Shown here one piece after another: positions 26,208-35,442 of a stretch of DNA of 64,000 nt. The notes under the pieces were generated by a model. It was not told where the DNA came from. It made no database searches and saw nothing but the letters and a program-made list of their open reading frames with translations. The number at the start of each line of letters is the position of its first letter. The first letter of the stretch is position 1. The DNA comes from Gemmatimonadaceae bacterium (GTDB lineage: Bacteria > Gemmatimonadota > Gemmatimonadetes > Gemmatimonadales > Gemmatimonadaceae): NCBI GenBank assembly GCA_019752115.1, contig JAIEMN010000004.1, positions 62,001-126,000 of the forward strand, in the 5' to 3' direction. The position numbers and the translations under genes are program-made.

Positions 26208-26722
26208 GTCTGCTCCTTGGTAGGGGGAGCCGGATAGCTACGGTCGATCTCCCGCCGGCGCTTCTCCGAAACTGCCATGATGAGGTCGGGACGATCGGCG
26301 GCGCTCACGATGCAGGCCGGGATCTGCCAGCGCCCCTGGGCTGAGGCGCGCCCGCGAACGCGGTTCTCGCTGGGGCTTTCGCCGGTGATATCGCGAAAGG
26401 TGCGCCCGAACGTCCCGAGACTCTCCCACCCCGTCTGAAAGGCGATCTCGGTGATGGAGAGGTCGGTGTCGCGCAGCAGGGCGCACGCCCGCTCGATGCG
26501 CCGCGTGAGCAGATAGCGATGCGGCGGTACCCCGAAGGCGGTTTTGAACTCCCGGGCGAAGTGGGCCTCGGACACGCCGCTCACGGCGGCGAGGCGCGTG
26601 ACGGGCCACGCTTCGTGCGACGCGGCGTCCATGCGGTCCTTGGCGCGCAGGAGGCGACGCAGCAACGCCGCGTCCTGCACGGGGAGCGCGCGGGGGCGCG
26701 GAGGCGTGTTCGATGTCGCCAT
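26204..26722 (-). CDS. AraC family transcriptional regulator
   Basis: This 172-residue protein has two AraC-type HTH motifs at about residues 35-130: TRLAAVSGVSEAHFAREFKTAFG and SITEIAFQTGWESLGTFGRTFRDITGESP. There is no N-terminal cupin sensor domain; the C-terminal 40 residues (WQIPACIVSAADRPDLIM) are extra. Regulators of this kind are found with VOC genes, as here, where the VOC gene follows with a 4-bp overlap. The start at 26722 is the Met closest to the HTH. Confidence 0.85.
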   Translation of the reverse strand: MATSNTPPRPRALPVQDAALLRRLLRAKDRMDAASHEAWPVTRLAAVSGVSEAHFAREFKTAFGVPPHRYLLTRRIERACALLRDTDLSITEIAFQTGWESLGTFGRTFRDITGESPSENRVRGRASAQGRWQIPACIVSAADRPDLIMAVSEKRRREIDRSYPAPPTKEQT

Positions 26723-26862
26723 ATCGACAATTAATCCTCGCGCACCGATCCTGCCGAGGCCCTCGCCTCTGACCGTCCGAGCCCCGATCTCGTTTCCGAC
26801 ATCCGAGTCCATCTGATCCGTGTCTCCGAGCGGTTCGTCCCGCCACGGGCTACGTTTCCCCC

Positions 26863-29448
26863 GTGACTGACGCCCTCACCCGACTCACCCACGCCCTCGC
26901 GGACCGCTACCGCGTCGAACGCGAACTCGGCGCCGGCGGCATGGCCACGGTGTATCTCGCCCACGATCTCAAGCATGATCGTGACGTCGCCATCAAGGTG
27001 CTGCATCCGGAGCTCGGCGCCGCGTTGGGTGACGACCGGTTCCTGAGCGAGATCAAGACCACCGCCAAGCTGCAGCACCCGCACATTCTGCCGCTGCTCG
27101 ACAGCGGCGCGGCCGAGGGACTGCTGTACTACGTCATGCCGCTCGTGACCGGCGAAACGCTGCGCGGGCGGCTGGAGCGGGAACGGCAGCTGCCGATGGC
27201 CGACGCGGTGCGACTCACGCGTGAGGTCGCAAGCGCGCTCGACTATGCGCATCGCCAGGGTGTCATCCACCGCGACATCAAACCCGAGAACATCCTGCTG
27301 CACGACGGCAGCGCCCTCGTGGCCGATTTCGGCATTGCGCTGGCCGTGCAGAGCGCGGGTGGAGGCCGGCTCACGCAGACGGGGCTCAGCCTCGGCACAC
27401 CGCAGTACATGAGCCCCGAGCAGGCGATGGGCGAACGCACCATCGATGCGCGCAGTGACGTGTACGCCTTGGGCGCCGTCGCCTACGAAATGATCACCGG
27501 CGATCCGCCGTTTACCGGCTCCAGTGTGCAGGCGGTGGTGGCGAAAGTCATGAGCGCGGTGGTCGAGAAGCCGTCGCTCACGCGCAAGGCGGTCACACCG
27601 GGGGTCGAAGCCGCGGTGCTGCGTTCGCTTGAGAAGTTGCCCGCCGATCGCTTTGGCACGGCGGCGGAGTTTGCGGCCGCGTTGCTGGTGGAACCGGCGG
27701 CGGTGGCAAGCGCGCCGAGTGCTCCCGCGAAGCGCGGCTCTCGCGTGCTCCTCGCGAGTGTGGCTCTACTCGCGCTGGTCGCCGGCGCAGCCGGCGGGTG
27801 GTTCGCGCGTCGTGCGCCAGCCGCGAGTACGATCGGCGCGCGGCGCCCGACGCGTCTCACGCACGACGGCCGCGCGGGATGCGCGTCCATCGCGCCGGAC
27901 GGTCGCCAGTTCGCGCTGGTGGTCGGTGACTTCTCCGATGAATCCCAGTGCGCCGGTGCACTCGTCGTACGACCCGTACCCACCGGCCCCGATGTCGAGG
28001 TGGCGCGCGTCGCGAATACCACCGAGTTCCAGTGGAGCCCCGCGGGCGACGCCGTCCTCTTCGTTGGCCGGCTGGTCGGCAAGGCGGAAGGCGTCTGGAT
28101 CGTGCCGACCCGCGGCGGTGGCCCCCGGCTGCTGTTCTCTACGCGGGTCAGTGCGGCCGGCTTCCTCTCGGACAGCGCGACCTTCGTCATCACGCGGACT
28201 CCGCGCCAGTTGAACGATACGCTTTCGCAGGTGTGGCTCCGGACACTCGATGCGCGCTCGGGGGTGGTGGTCGACTCGGCGCGGCTTCCGGTGGAGCCGC
28301 GGTACCGCGCGCATGCGTCGTCCTCCGGTCGCTACCTCGTCATGGCGTCAAGCGAGAGCCCCGCGACGCTCATTGTCTCCCGCACCGGCCAGGTCACCGA
28401 CAGCGTCATCAACCCTGGCGGACAGGTGAACCAGTGGGTTGGGGATTCGGCGATCGTGAGTTATCCGCAGCCGGACTGGCGGCCGGGCGACCTCGTGATG
28501 CGACGCGTCGACCCGGAACGCGGCCGCTTCGTTGGCGAGGCCACCACGCTCGTGGCCAACCTGACAGAAGTGCGCATGATGAACGTATCGACCACGGGGA
28601 TGATGCTCTGGGTCACGCGGGCCATCACCGATGAGCTTGCGATCACGCCTATTCCGGTGGCCGGCAGCAGCCGCATTCTCACGCGCTCGCTCAATGCCTA
28701 CTTGGGGAATCCGGTGTTTTCCCCCGACGGGAGACGGGTAGCCTACACGCGACAGGATGCCCTCGGCTCCAATGCGTATGCCATCGACCTTCAAACACGG
28801 GTCGAGACGGCGCTCACCGGCGACACGCTCCCCCTCATCAAGCTCTTCTGGCCGTCGGCCCAGCAACTCGTCCGCACGAACGACGGCCTCGACCTGCAGC
28901 TCCTGGATCTCGCCACGGGTCGCACCCGCACGCTGCCACTCCCCCGCGGTGAGGAGTTCCTCAAAGCGCACGGCAACACGCGGCTGATGGGTCGCAACAA
29001 CCGCGGCACGCTCGTCTGGCGCGACTCGTTACTGCAGCACCAGCGGGTGATGCCCATCCCGTCAGATGTGCGGCGACACCTCAGTGGGGCCCTGTCCCGG
29101 GACGGCAAGCTGTATCTGGACCTCGGCGAGCTGCTGGACGGCCGGCCGGGCTACGCGCTCTTCAACACCGAGACGTTCACGTGGTCGCCGGCGGTGGCGC
29201 TCGACACAACCGCACTCTCTCTGGTGGCGCTCGCCAACGACGGCACGGCGTACTTCGCGCGCATTACCGATCAGACCGAGATCTGGCGTCTGCAACCGGG
29301 CAGGCCGCGGTCGCGCCTCGCGACGCTACCGGTGCACTGCTACCTCGGGAGTATCGAGGTGAACGGGGACGGCACGCTGGTCGCGTGCAACAAGACCACC
29401 AGCTTGCCGGATGTGTGGATGATGCCGTTGCCGGGCACGGGCCGCTAA
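26863..29448 (+). CDS. Serine/threonine protein kinase with TM segment and extracytoplasmic propeller
   Basis: This 861-residue bitopic kinase begins with GTG. The kinase domain (about 17-275) has GAGGMATVY (23-31), Lys45, HRDIKPEN (136-143) and DFG (155-157), so it looks active. A TM helix (294-313) is followed by an extracytoplasmic region of about 540 residues with PD40-like repeats (FSPDGRRVAYTRQD, ITRTPRQL), probably a beta-propeller sensor. This architecture is frequent in Gemmatimonadota and related phyla. Ligand unknown. It stands alone, divergent from the AraC gene. Confidence 0.88.
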   Translation: MTDALTRLTHALADRYRVERELGAGGMATVYLAHDLKHDRDVAIKVLHPELGAALGDDRFLSEIKTTAKLQHPHILPLLDSGAAEGLLYYVMPLVTGETLRGRLERERQLPMADAVRLTREVASALDYAHRQGVIHRDIKPENILLHDGSALVADFGIALAVQSAGGGRLTQTGLSLGTPQYMSPEQAMGERTIDARSDVYALGAVAYEMITGDPPFTGSSVQAVVAKVMSAVVEKPSLTRKAVTPGVEAAVLRSLEKLPADRFGTAAEFAAALLVEPAAVASAPSAPAKRGSRVLLASVALLALVAGAAGGWFARRAPAASTIGARRPTRLTHDGRAGCASIAPDGRQFALVVGDFSDESQCAGALVVRPVPTGPDVEVARVANTTEFQWSPAGDAVLFVGRLVGKAEGVWIVPTRGGGPRLLFSTRVSAAGFLSDSATFVITRTPRQLNDTLSQVWLRTLDARSGVVVDSARLPVEPRYRAHASSSGRYLVMASSESPATLIVSRTGQVTDSVINPGGQVNQWVGDSAIVSYPQPDWRPGDLVMRRVDPERGRFVGEATTLVANLTEVRMMNVSTTGMMLWVTRAITDELAITPIPVAGSSRILTRSLNAYLGNPVFSPDGRRVAYTRQDALGSNAYAIDLQTRVETALTGDTLPLIKLFWPSAQQLVRTNDGLDLQLLDLATGRTRTLPLPRGEEFLKAHGNTRLMGRNNRGTLVWRDSLLQHQRVMPIPSDVRRHLSGALSRDGKLYLDLGELLDGRPGYALFNTETFTWSPAVALDTTALSLVALANDGTAYFARITDQTEIWRLQPGRPRSRLATLPVHCYLGSIEVNGDGTLVACNKTTSLPDVWMMPLPGTGR

Positions 29449-29528
29449 GCGGTCGGAGGCGGGGCTGACGGCGAGCGCGGCTCAGAGTTACGGGATACGT
29501 TATCGGTCCCTCCCACCTTGAGTCCGCT

Positions 29529-30947
29529 ATGCGTCGGTTTGCGACTGTTGGAGCCCTGCTCACCTCGTCGGCGATGATTGCCACCGCCCAGCGAGCGCCC
29601 ACCGCCCGGTCGGCGGCGCCGGCGCGCCCCAACGTCATCATGATGTTCGCCGACAACGTCGGCTGGGGCGAAGTGGGCGCCTACGGCAGCGTGCGCGGTG
29701 TACCCACGCCCAACATCGACAGCATCGCCGCGCAGGGAATCCGGCTCGACAACTTCAACGTCGAGTTCTCCTGCACCGTGTCACGCGCCGCGCTGATGAC
29801 CGGGCGCTACGCGATCCGCGCCGGCGCGGCGCAGCCCACCGGCATCACGCTGTGGGAAGTCACGATGGCCGAGGGACTCAAATCGGTGGGCTACACCACC
29901 GCCCTCTTTGGGAAGTGGCACCTGGGCGGGGCGAACTGGATCAACAACCGCACGCCCATCGATCAGGGCTTCGATGAGTGGTACGGCATCCCGAATACCA
30001 GCAACGAAGCGCTCTGGGCGAAGACCCCGTCGCTCGCCCCCAAGCCGGGTGACTCGAGCTTTGTGTGGGAGCAGAAGGCCGGGAGCCCGCCGCGGAAAGT
30101 GAAGCAATTCGATATCCCCGCGCGCTCCCTGGTGGACCGCGAAGCCGCGCAGAAGAGCGTGGAGTTCATGAGCCGCAGCGTGAAGGCGGGCAAGCCGTTC
30201 TTCGTGTACTACCCCATCACGCAGGCGCACTTCCCAGCGGTCGCGCACCCGGACTTTGCCGGCAAGACGGGCGCCGGTGATGTGGGCGACGCGATGGCCG
30301 ACATCGACTTCAACGTGGGTGTCGTGTTGGCGGGGCTCAAGCAGCTAGGCGCCGACCGCAACACCATCGTGCTCTGGTGCACCGACAACGGGCCCGAAGC
30401 GCGTCGCCCGTGGCGTGGGAGCTCCGGACCATGGCGCGGCTTCTACAACACGGTGATGGAAGGCGGCATCCGCACGCCGTGCGTGATCCGCTGGCCGGCG
30501 CGCATGCCACGCGGGCGCACGTCGAACGCGATGGTGAGCGAGATGGACATCTTCCCCACGATCGCCGCCGCCGTGGGGGCGCCGCAGATCGTGCCGAGCG
30601 ATCGCCCGATCGATGGCATCAACATCCTCCCGTTTCTCGAGGGGAAGACGAAGGATTCGGGGCGCGAAAGCCTCCTGTACTTCACCGGTCAGCAGGTGCG
30701 CGCCGTGAAGTGGAAGGATTGGAAGTTCCACTACGCCTTTCAGCCCGAGCCGCGCGTCACCGAACCGCCGCTCATGCGCCTCTTCAACCTGCGCGCCGAT
30801 CCACGTGAGGAGTCGGACGTGAAGGATGTGAACCCGTGGGCGATCGGCGTCATGGACAAACTCGTCGCCGACTTCATGGCCACCACGGAGCGCTTCCCCA
30901 ACGCGCCGGGCGGCGCGAAGGACCCCTACCTGCCCGGCAAGCGCTGA
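29529..30947 (+). CDS. Arylsulfatase-like sulfatase with variant CxPxR motif
   Basis: This 472-residue exported sulfatase (N-terminal signal, then NVIMMFADNVGWGEVG) has the alkaline-phosphatase-superfamily plan: FGKWHLGG, and VLWCTDNGPEARR for metal binding. The formylglycine motif is CTVSRAALMTGR (Cys82, Val84, Arg86), where CxPxR is the norm, so Pro is replaced by Val. ADNxG in place of ADDxG is common in this subgroup. If matured, it would hydrolyse sulfate esters. No formylglycine-generating enzyme is visible in this window. Confidence 0.8.
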   Translation: MRRFATVGALLTSSAMIATAQRAPTARSAAPARPNVIMMFADNVGWGEVGAYGSVRGVPTPNIDSIAAQGIRLDNFNVEFSCTVSRAALMTGRYAIRAGAAQPTGITLWEVTMAEGLKSVGYTTALFGKWHLGGANWINNRTPIDQGFDEWYGIPNTSNEALWAKTPSLAPKPGDSSFVWEQKAGSPPRKVKQFDIPARSLVDREAAQKSVEFMSRSVKAGKPFFVYYPITQAHFPAVAHPDFAGKTGAGDVGDAMADIDFNVGVVLAGLKQLGADRNTIVLWCTDNGPEARRPWRGSSGPWRGFYNTVMEGGIRTPCVIRWPARMPRGRTSNAMVSEMDIFPTIAAAVGAPQIVPSDRPIDGINILPFLEGKTKDSGRESLLYFTGQQVRAVKWKDWKFHYAFQPEPRVTEPPLMRLFNLRADPREESDVKDVNPWAIGVMDKLVADFMATTERFPNAPGGAKDPYLPGKR

Positions 30948-30962
30948 CGGACGCGCGTCGCC

Positions 30963-31520
30963 TCAGCGCTTTCGCGTGTAGGTCGTCGTGACGCGGTTCG
31001 TTGGCGCCCCAGCGACGCCAACCCGCGTGGTGGTGATCTGCAGGGCGTCGGGCGCCGTGAGCACGAGCGCGCGCTGTACCTCGGCCATGACACCGGCGCC
31101 GCCGACTTCGGGCGGCACCGGCTGTCGCGTCACGATGACCAGCGTGTCGCCGCGCCACGCGGTGCGCGACTGCAAGCGGGTGACGCCGGGGCCGATCACG
31201 ACCTCGTTGAGCGTTTCGCGTCCATCGAGCGCAAACTCGTAGCGCAGGGGCGCCATCCCGTCGTACGCCACGAAAAAGTGGTATTCGAGCAGCAGGCGAT
31301 CGCCGCGGGTGGTGAGCGTGAGCGTCGTGCCCCAGCCGCTCCCCATGTCACCCACCTTGAAGGCGGCGTCGCCGCTTTCCGCCACGATGGTGGTGCGCGG
31401 TGCCTCGGAGACGTTGAGCACCCACGTGCCGTCGAGCGTGGGGTGCGCTTGTGCATGCACCGGCGCGATCAGTACGCTGGCGGCGATCGCGAGAGAACCA
31501 AGGCGGAGCGCGTGTCTCAT
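30963..31520 (-). CDS. Exported hypothetical beta-rich protein
   Basis: This 185-residue protein has a signal peptide (LAIAASVLIAPVHAQA) and then a beta-rich body (LDGTWVLNVSEAPRTTIV, TTLTLTTRGDRLLLEYHFFVAYDG, NRVTTTYTRKR). The pattern resembles small lipocalin-like secreted proteins but no family is recognised. It lies downstream of the DUF1028 gene on the same strand with a 10-bp gap, so it is probably co-transcribed with it. Confidence 0.6.
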   Translation of the reverse strand: MRHALRLGSLAIAASVLIAPVHAQAHPTLDGTWVLNVSEAPRTTIVAESGDAAFKVGDMGSGWGTTLTLTTRGDRLLLEYHFFVAYDGMAPLRYEFALDGRETLNEVVIGPGVTRLQSRTAWRGDTLVIVTRQPVPPEVGGAGVMAEVQRALVLTAPDALQITTTRVGVAGAPTNRVTTTYTRKR

Positions 31521-31530
31521 GGCGCTGACG

Positions 31531-32583
31531 TTACCGTCGAATCATGGTGATGTCGAGCAGCTGCTTGCGCACGGCGTCCGCCTTCCCGGCCTTTGCCAAC
31601 GCCGCCCAGAGCCGCTCCACCGTTTCTGCATCCACCAGCCCGGCTGGTGACCCACCCACCGCGGGGGTCCCCATTTTCTCGCTCGTGCGGAACGCATCCA
31701 CCGCCGCGACCACGTCGGCCGTGAACAGGTTGGCATCGGTCATGCGCGGCGAGAGCGCCTCCTTGGGCGTGTAGAAGCCCAGCGCGTTGAGCATCACCTT
31801 GAGCTGATACACATCGCCGCCGGAGAACTGCTGCAGCGTGCGATAGCCGAGCGTTTGCGACACGGCGTTGTAGATGCGGCGGAGTTCGCCCACCGGGTTG
31901 TCGTTCTCGCACACATTGATGTTCACCGTCTGCCCGTCAGTGCGGCGTGACATCCCCGCGCGCGAGTCGGCCACGACGACCGCGGCCGAGGTTCGCAGAC
32001 CGTGGCGCTTGTCGCCGCCCAGCTCGAAGCCGGCCATAATGGCGTCGATCAGGCGATCAGCGAGATGTCGCGGCGTGCCTTCGCTCGCTTCGAAGCTTTT
32101 CGCGACCGCGTCGATCACCTGTGGCCCGACGAGGATGTTCCCCTGTGTGACGTAGTTCTTGCCGGCGCGATGGCCGGCCCACGCGTTGGGGCCGGTGCCG
32201 GTGTGCTGCGCACTCCGCCCGTCGATGCTGATGACGCCGATCTGGCGCTGCTGAAAGCCGCTGTCCGCCGCCATGAGGCGCTTGAGCGCGGCATCTGGCG
32301 CCTCCCCTTTCTGCAGCGCGTCGAGGAGTTCATTGCCGTACTCCGTGCGCGTGCTCGCCTGCGTGGCGACGGCGCCGACCCCTTTGCGCACCCACGGCAC
32401 GCCGTTGCCCACACAGGGCACGCGCGTGGTGACGGCCACGCCCACTTCGCCCGTGCGCGGATCGATGGCCGCGATGGAGAAGGTGTGAAAGACAAGGCCA
32501 TCACGCCACGCATACGGCTCCTGCGCGCGGAGGGTCGCGGGCAACGAGACGAGTGCGCACAGGAGCGCGAGTCGAAGACGCAT
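31531..32583 (-). CDS. DUF1028 protein with peptidoglycan-binding-like C-terminus
   Basis: This 350-residue protein has a signal peptide (LALLCALVSLPATLRAQ) and the DUF1028 core (about 30-240): TFSIAAIDPRTGEVGVAVTTRVPCVG, VPWVRKGVGAVATQA, and LADRLIDAIMAG. This core is thought to adopt an Ntn-hydrolase-like fold. The last 80 residues (LKVMLNALGFYTPKEALSP, DVVAAVDAFRTSEKM) match the putative peptidoglycan-binding module often found with DUF1028. Function is not established; location in the periplasm is likely. Met at 32583 precedes the signal peptide. Confidence 0.8.
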   Translation of the reverse strand: MRLRLALLCALVSLPATLRAQEPYAWRDGLVFHTFSIAAIDPRTGEVGVAVTTRVPCVGNGVPWVRKGVGAVATQASTRTEYGNELLDALQKGEAPDAALKRLMAADSGFQQRQIGVISIDGRSAQHTGTGPNAWAGHRAGKNYVTQGNILVGPQVIDAVAKSFEASEGTPRHLADRLIDAIMAGFELGGDKRHGLRTSAAVVVADSRAGMSRRTDGQTVNINVCENDNPVGELRRIYNAVSQTLGYRTLQQFSGGDVYQLKVMLNALGFYTPKEALSPRMTDANLFTADVVAAVDAFRTSEKMGTPAVGGSPAGLVDAETVERLWAALAKAGKADAVRKQLLDITMIRR

Positions 32584-32612
32584 GGAAGGATCCGGGAAAG
32601 GGGGAAACGCGC

Positions 32613-33079
32613 TCAGTCCACGAGCGCGCACTTCATGCCAATGTGCGACGCAACGAATCCGAGCCGCTCGTAAAACCGCCGCGCGTCCGTGCGCGAGACG
32701 TTCGACGACAGCTGCATCATGGTGCAGCCGGCGTTCCGGGCGCGCGCCATCGCCTCGCGCACAAGCGCTTCGCCAAGCCGCTGCCCGCGGTGCGTCGACG
32801 CGACGCGCACCCCTTCGATCTGCGCCCGTGTCGCGCCCTGCAGACTGATGCCGGGGAGGATGATCAGTTGCAGGCACGCCACCACTTCGCCGTTGATCTC
32901 GCCGATCAGCAGTTCGTTGCCGCCCTGCTGCTCCATGGCCGCAAACGCATCGGCGTAGCTCGCCGGCAGTGGCGTCTCCGACCGCTCGCGGGCGGCGCCG
33001 AGGGCGTCATCAGCGAGCATCGCCACGACAGCCGGCAGGTCGGCGGCGGTCCCCCGTCGAAAGGTCAGCGCTCCCGTAC

Positions 33080-33083
<4 letters not shown>
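32613..33083 (-). CDS. GNAT family acetyltransferase
   Basis: This 156-residue protein has the GNAT fold pattern: [18 protein letters not shown] at the N-terminus, the acetyl-CoA motif region [20 protein letters not shown] at about 90-110 (R/Q-x-x-G-x-G/A form: RGQRLGEA), and [13 protein letters not shown] near the C-terminus. It probably N-acetylates a small molecule or peptide. ATG 33083 overlaps the stop of the DUF2200 gene (ATGA), so it is translationally coupled to it. Confidence 0.85.
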
Positions 33084-33436
<353 letters not shown>

Positions 33437-33464
33437 CGCGTGAGCCACAGAGAACAGGACAGGT

Positions 33465-33830
33465 TCAGGGGACCGGCGCCGACTCGCGGCGAGCCCGAAC
33501 AAGCAACGGAAGCAAAACCATGAGCGTCACGAGCAGCACGAGCGAGCTCCAGTCGACCCGGTGGTCCTGTTGCCACCAGCGGATCAGGCGTGCGCCGTGA
33601 CTCTGCAGCTGCTGTAGCGTGACGAGCGCGAAGAGCGGGGCCACCCAGCGTTGACGCCGCCACTCGGCCCGCCCCAGCACCAAGGCGGCGCTGAGCGCGA
33701 GCACGAGAAAGAGGGCGTGACGCCACGGCGGGCTCGCCGGGTCTACCGACGGAACGGCGAGCGCGACGCCATGAAAGAGCGCGACGCCGACCGCGGCGAA
33801 GGCGACTACTGCCCAGGCAGCGGTTCCCAT
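33465..33830 (-). CDS. Small four-helix membrane protein
   Basis: This 121-residue protein has four hydrophobic segments (about 5-28, 41-57, 65-85 and 97-114) with a Trp/Arg-rich segment between the last two ([14 protein letters not shown]). No family recognised. It overlaps the end of the upstream VOC gene by 25 bp, so it depends on coupled translation or on the start choice; ATG 33830 is the first Met before the TM pattern. Confidence 0.55.
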   Translation of the reverse strand: MGTAAWAVVAFAAVGVALFHGVALAVPSVDPASPPWRHALFLVLALSAALVLGRAEWRRQRWVAPLFALVTLQQLQSHGARLIRWWQQDHRVDWSSLVLLVTLMVLLPLLVRARRESAPVP

Positions 33831-34192
33831 AGCTCGATCTTGTTGCCCTCGGGATCGACCACCCATCCGAACTTGCCGAAGTCGGGGTCGTCCACCGGAT
33901 CGAGCACCTGGCACCCTTCCTCACGCAGCGCGGCGAGCAACGCGTGCAGATCGGCCACGCGGTAGTTCACCATGAAGGGCGCGGTGCCGGGCGCGAACGC
34001 CTCCGGACCCGCCGGCCGCAGGCACCACGCGGTGGACCCGCCCACCGGGGTGCCCTGGGCGTCGGTCCACGAAAACGCCGCCCCGCCCCACGGCTGCACA
34101 TCGATCCCCAGATGGCGCCGATACCACTCGGCCTGGGCCTTGGGATCCTGGGCCGCGAAAAAGATGCCGCCAATGCCGGTCACGCGAGTCAT
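33806..34192 (-). CDS. VOC family protein
   Basis: This 128-residue protein has the VOC pattern ITGIGGIFFAAQDPKAQAEWYRRHLGID-like start (GIGGIFFAAQDPKAQAEWY) and the C-terminal [21 protein letters not shown], which retains the conserved Glu metal ligand. It is close to the bleomycin-resistance/glyoxalase-like branch. It is the first gene of a minus-strand run to 30963 and is divergent from the PadR gene; the operator cluster at 34251-34306 may control both. Confidence 0.82.
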   Translation of the reverse strand: MTRVTGIGGIFFAAQDPKAQAEWYRRHLGIDVQPWGGAAFSWTDAQGTPVGGSTAWCLRPAGPEAFAPGTAPFMVNYRVADLHALLAALREEGCQVLDPVDDPDFGKFGWVVDPEGNKIELWEPLPGQ

Positions 34193-34250
34193 GCGCTGGG
34201 CTCCGAAAGAGGTGCGGCAAAAGTACCGCCGATTCTTTCCCCTTGACCGC

Positions 34251-34306
34251 TATATCGTACGATATATCTTGCGATACAACGTGACGATATATCGCAGCGA
34301 TATATC
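34251..34306. promoter_or_regulatory. Cluster of GATATATC operator-like palindromes
   Basis: TATATCGTACGATATA (34251-34266) is a perfect 16-bp palindrome; CGATATATCG (34285-34294) is another; CGATATATC follows at 34298-34306. Such AT palindromes stand out in this GC-rich window. Inference: binding sites for the PadR protein encoded at 34372, shared with the divergent VOC gene. Confidence 0.6.
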
Positions 34307-34371
34307 TTAAGGCCGCGGGAGTGTCCCGCCCCCTCGCATGCGATCGGCACGGGTCAATCAGGAGCGCCTCT

Positions 34372-34923
34372 ATGCGGGGATTCGATGCCGACTTCAGCGC
34401 CTTCTTCGGCGGTGGCCGCGGGCGCCGCGGGCCGTTCGGCGGCGGGCGGATGTTCGATCAGGGCGATCTCAAGCTCGTGATCCTTCGCCTGCTCGATGAA
34501 AAGCCGCGGCACGGCTACGAAATCATCAAGGCGCTCGAGGATCGCTCGGGCGGTCGCTATACCCCCAGCGCGGGCGCGGTCTACCCGACGCTCACGATGC
34601 TCGAGGATCTGGGCTACGCCGTGGCCACCACGGAAGAGGGTGGCAAGAAGGTCTATACCATCACCGACGCCGGCCGCGCGCATCTCGCCGAGCACCGCAC
34701 AGTGGTCGACGACCTGTTCGACCGGGTCGGACAGATGGGCGAAGCCGTTTTCGGCGACGGTGTGCGACCGGCGCGCGAGGCCATGATGCACCTCGCGCGC
34801 GAGTTCGGCGCCGCGATGTTCAATCCGCGGCGCACCGCGGAACACGCGGTGAAGATCGGGGAAATCCTCGAGGGCGCCGCCGCCGAGATCCGTGCGGTGC
34901 AACGCGACGACGCGGCGGTGTAG
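34372..34923 (+). CDS. PadR family transcriptional regulator
   Basis: This 183-residue protein starts with a Gly/Arg/Phe-rich low-complexity tail (FFGGGRGRRGPFGGGRMF), then the PadR winged helix (DLKLVILRLLDEKPRHGYEIIKALED, YPTLTMLEDLGY, GKKVYTITDAG) and a C-terminal dimerisation region. The Gly-rich start is common in this subgroup. ATG 34372 has AGGAG at 34360-34364, 7 bp upstream, which decides against GTG at 34321. PadR proteins are repressors responding to phenolics or drugs. Confidence 0.88.
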   Translation: MRGFDADFSAFFGGGRGRRGPFGGGRMFDQGDLKLVILRLLDEKPRHGYEIIKALEDRSGGRYTPSAGAVYPTLTMLEDLGYAVATTEEGGKKVYTITDAGRAHLAEHRTVVDDLFDRVGQMGEAVFGDGVRPAREAMMHLAREFGAAMFNPRRTAEHAVKIGEILEGAAAEIRAVQRDDAAV

Positions 34924-34941
34924 CGCGAACCGCGCCGCGCG

Positions 34942-35358
34942 TCAGCTCTCTTTCTTGCCGGAGATCTTCGACCCGTCTCCGGCCATGCCCCACTCACCCT
35001 CCACGGTGTTGTCGGGCTTCACCGTGAGGGTGACCCCCGCCGGGCCGCCTGGCGTCTGCACGCCAATCGTCATCGTGCGCCCTTCCAGCTTGAAGCTCGT
35101 GCTCGGAATGTCACCGAGCTCGGCGTTGCGGAAGACGCCCGAGAACGTGCCGTCGGCCTTCTTCTCGACGACCAGTGCCATGGTCATGGCCTGCCCGTCC
35201 ACGGTGAGGGTGAGGGTGTAATTCCCTTCGGCTTTGAAAGCGGTATCGGAGACGGCGCGCGCCGCGGGCGCGACCGAAATGGTTGGGGCCGCCGCGGCGC
35301 TACGGGGCATCACAGCCATCAGCACGGGCAGCAGAGCAGCAAACGCGATTCGACGCAT
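34942..35358 (-). CDS. Exported hypothetical beta-rich protein
   Basis: This 138-residue protein has a signal peptide (IAFAALLPVLMAVMPRSAAAA) and a beta-rich body with repeated strand-like phrases: GNYTLTLTVDGQAMTMALVVEK, DGTFSGVFRN, EGRTMTIGVQTPGGPAGVTLTV, NTVEGEWGMAGDGSKISGKKE. The G-x-F/W-x-G repeats suggest a small lipocalin-like barrel. No family name can be given. It converges on the PadR gene. Confidence 0.65.
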   Translation of the reverse strand: MRRIAFAALLPVLMAVMPRSAAAAPTISVAPAARAVSDTAFKAEGNYTLTLTVDGQAMTMALVVEKKADGTFSGVFRNAELGDIPSTSFKLEGRTMTIGVQTPGGPAGVTLTVKPDNTVEGEWGMAGDGSKISGKKES

Positions 35359-35442
35359 GGCAGTTGGCGGGATTGGGAATGCGTGATGATCGGTGGACAC
35401 GCGGGCCACAGAGCATTCGACGCCAGAATGCGCCGCAAGGTT

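Noticed and set aside
29640-29690. Loss of a metal-binding Asp (ADN instead of ADD) in the sulfatase
   Set aside because: A DNxG form is common in this arylsulfatase subgroup, so it is not unusual; only the CTVSR change was kept.
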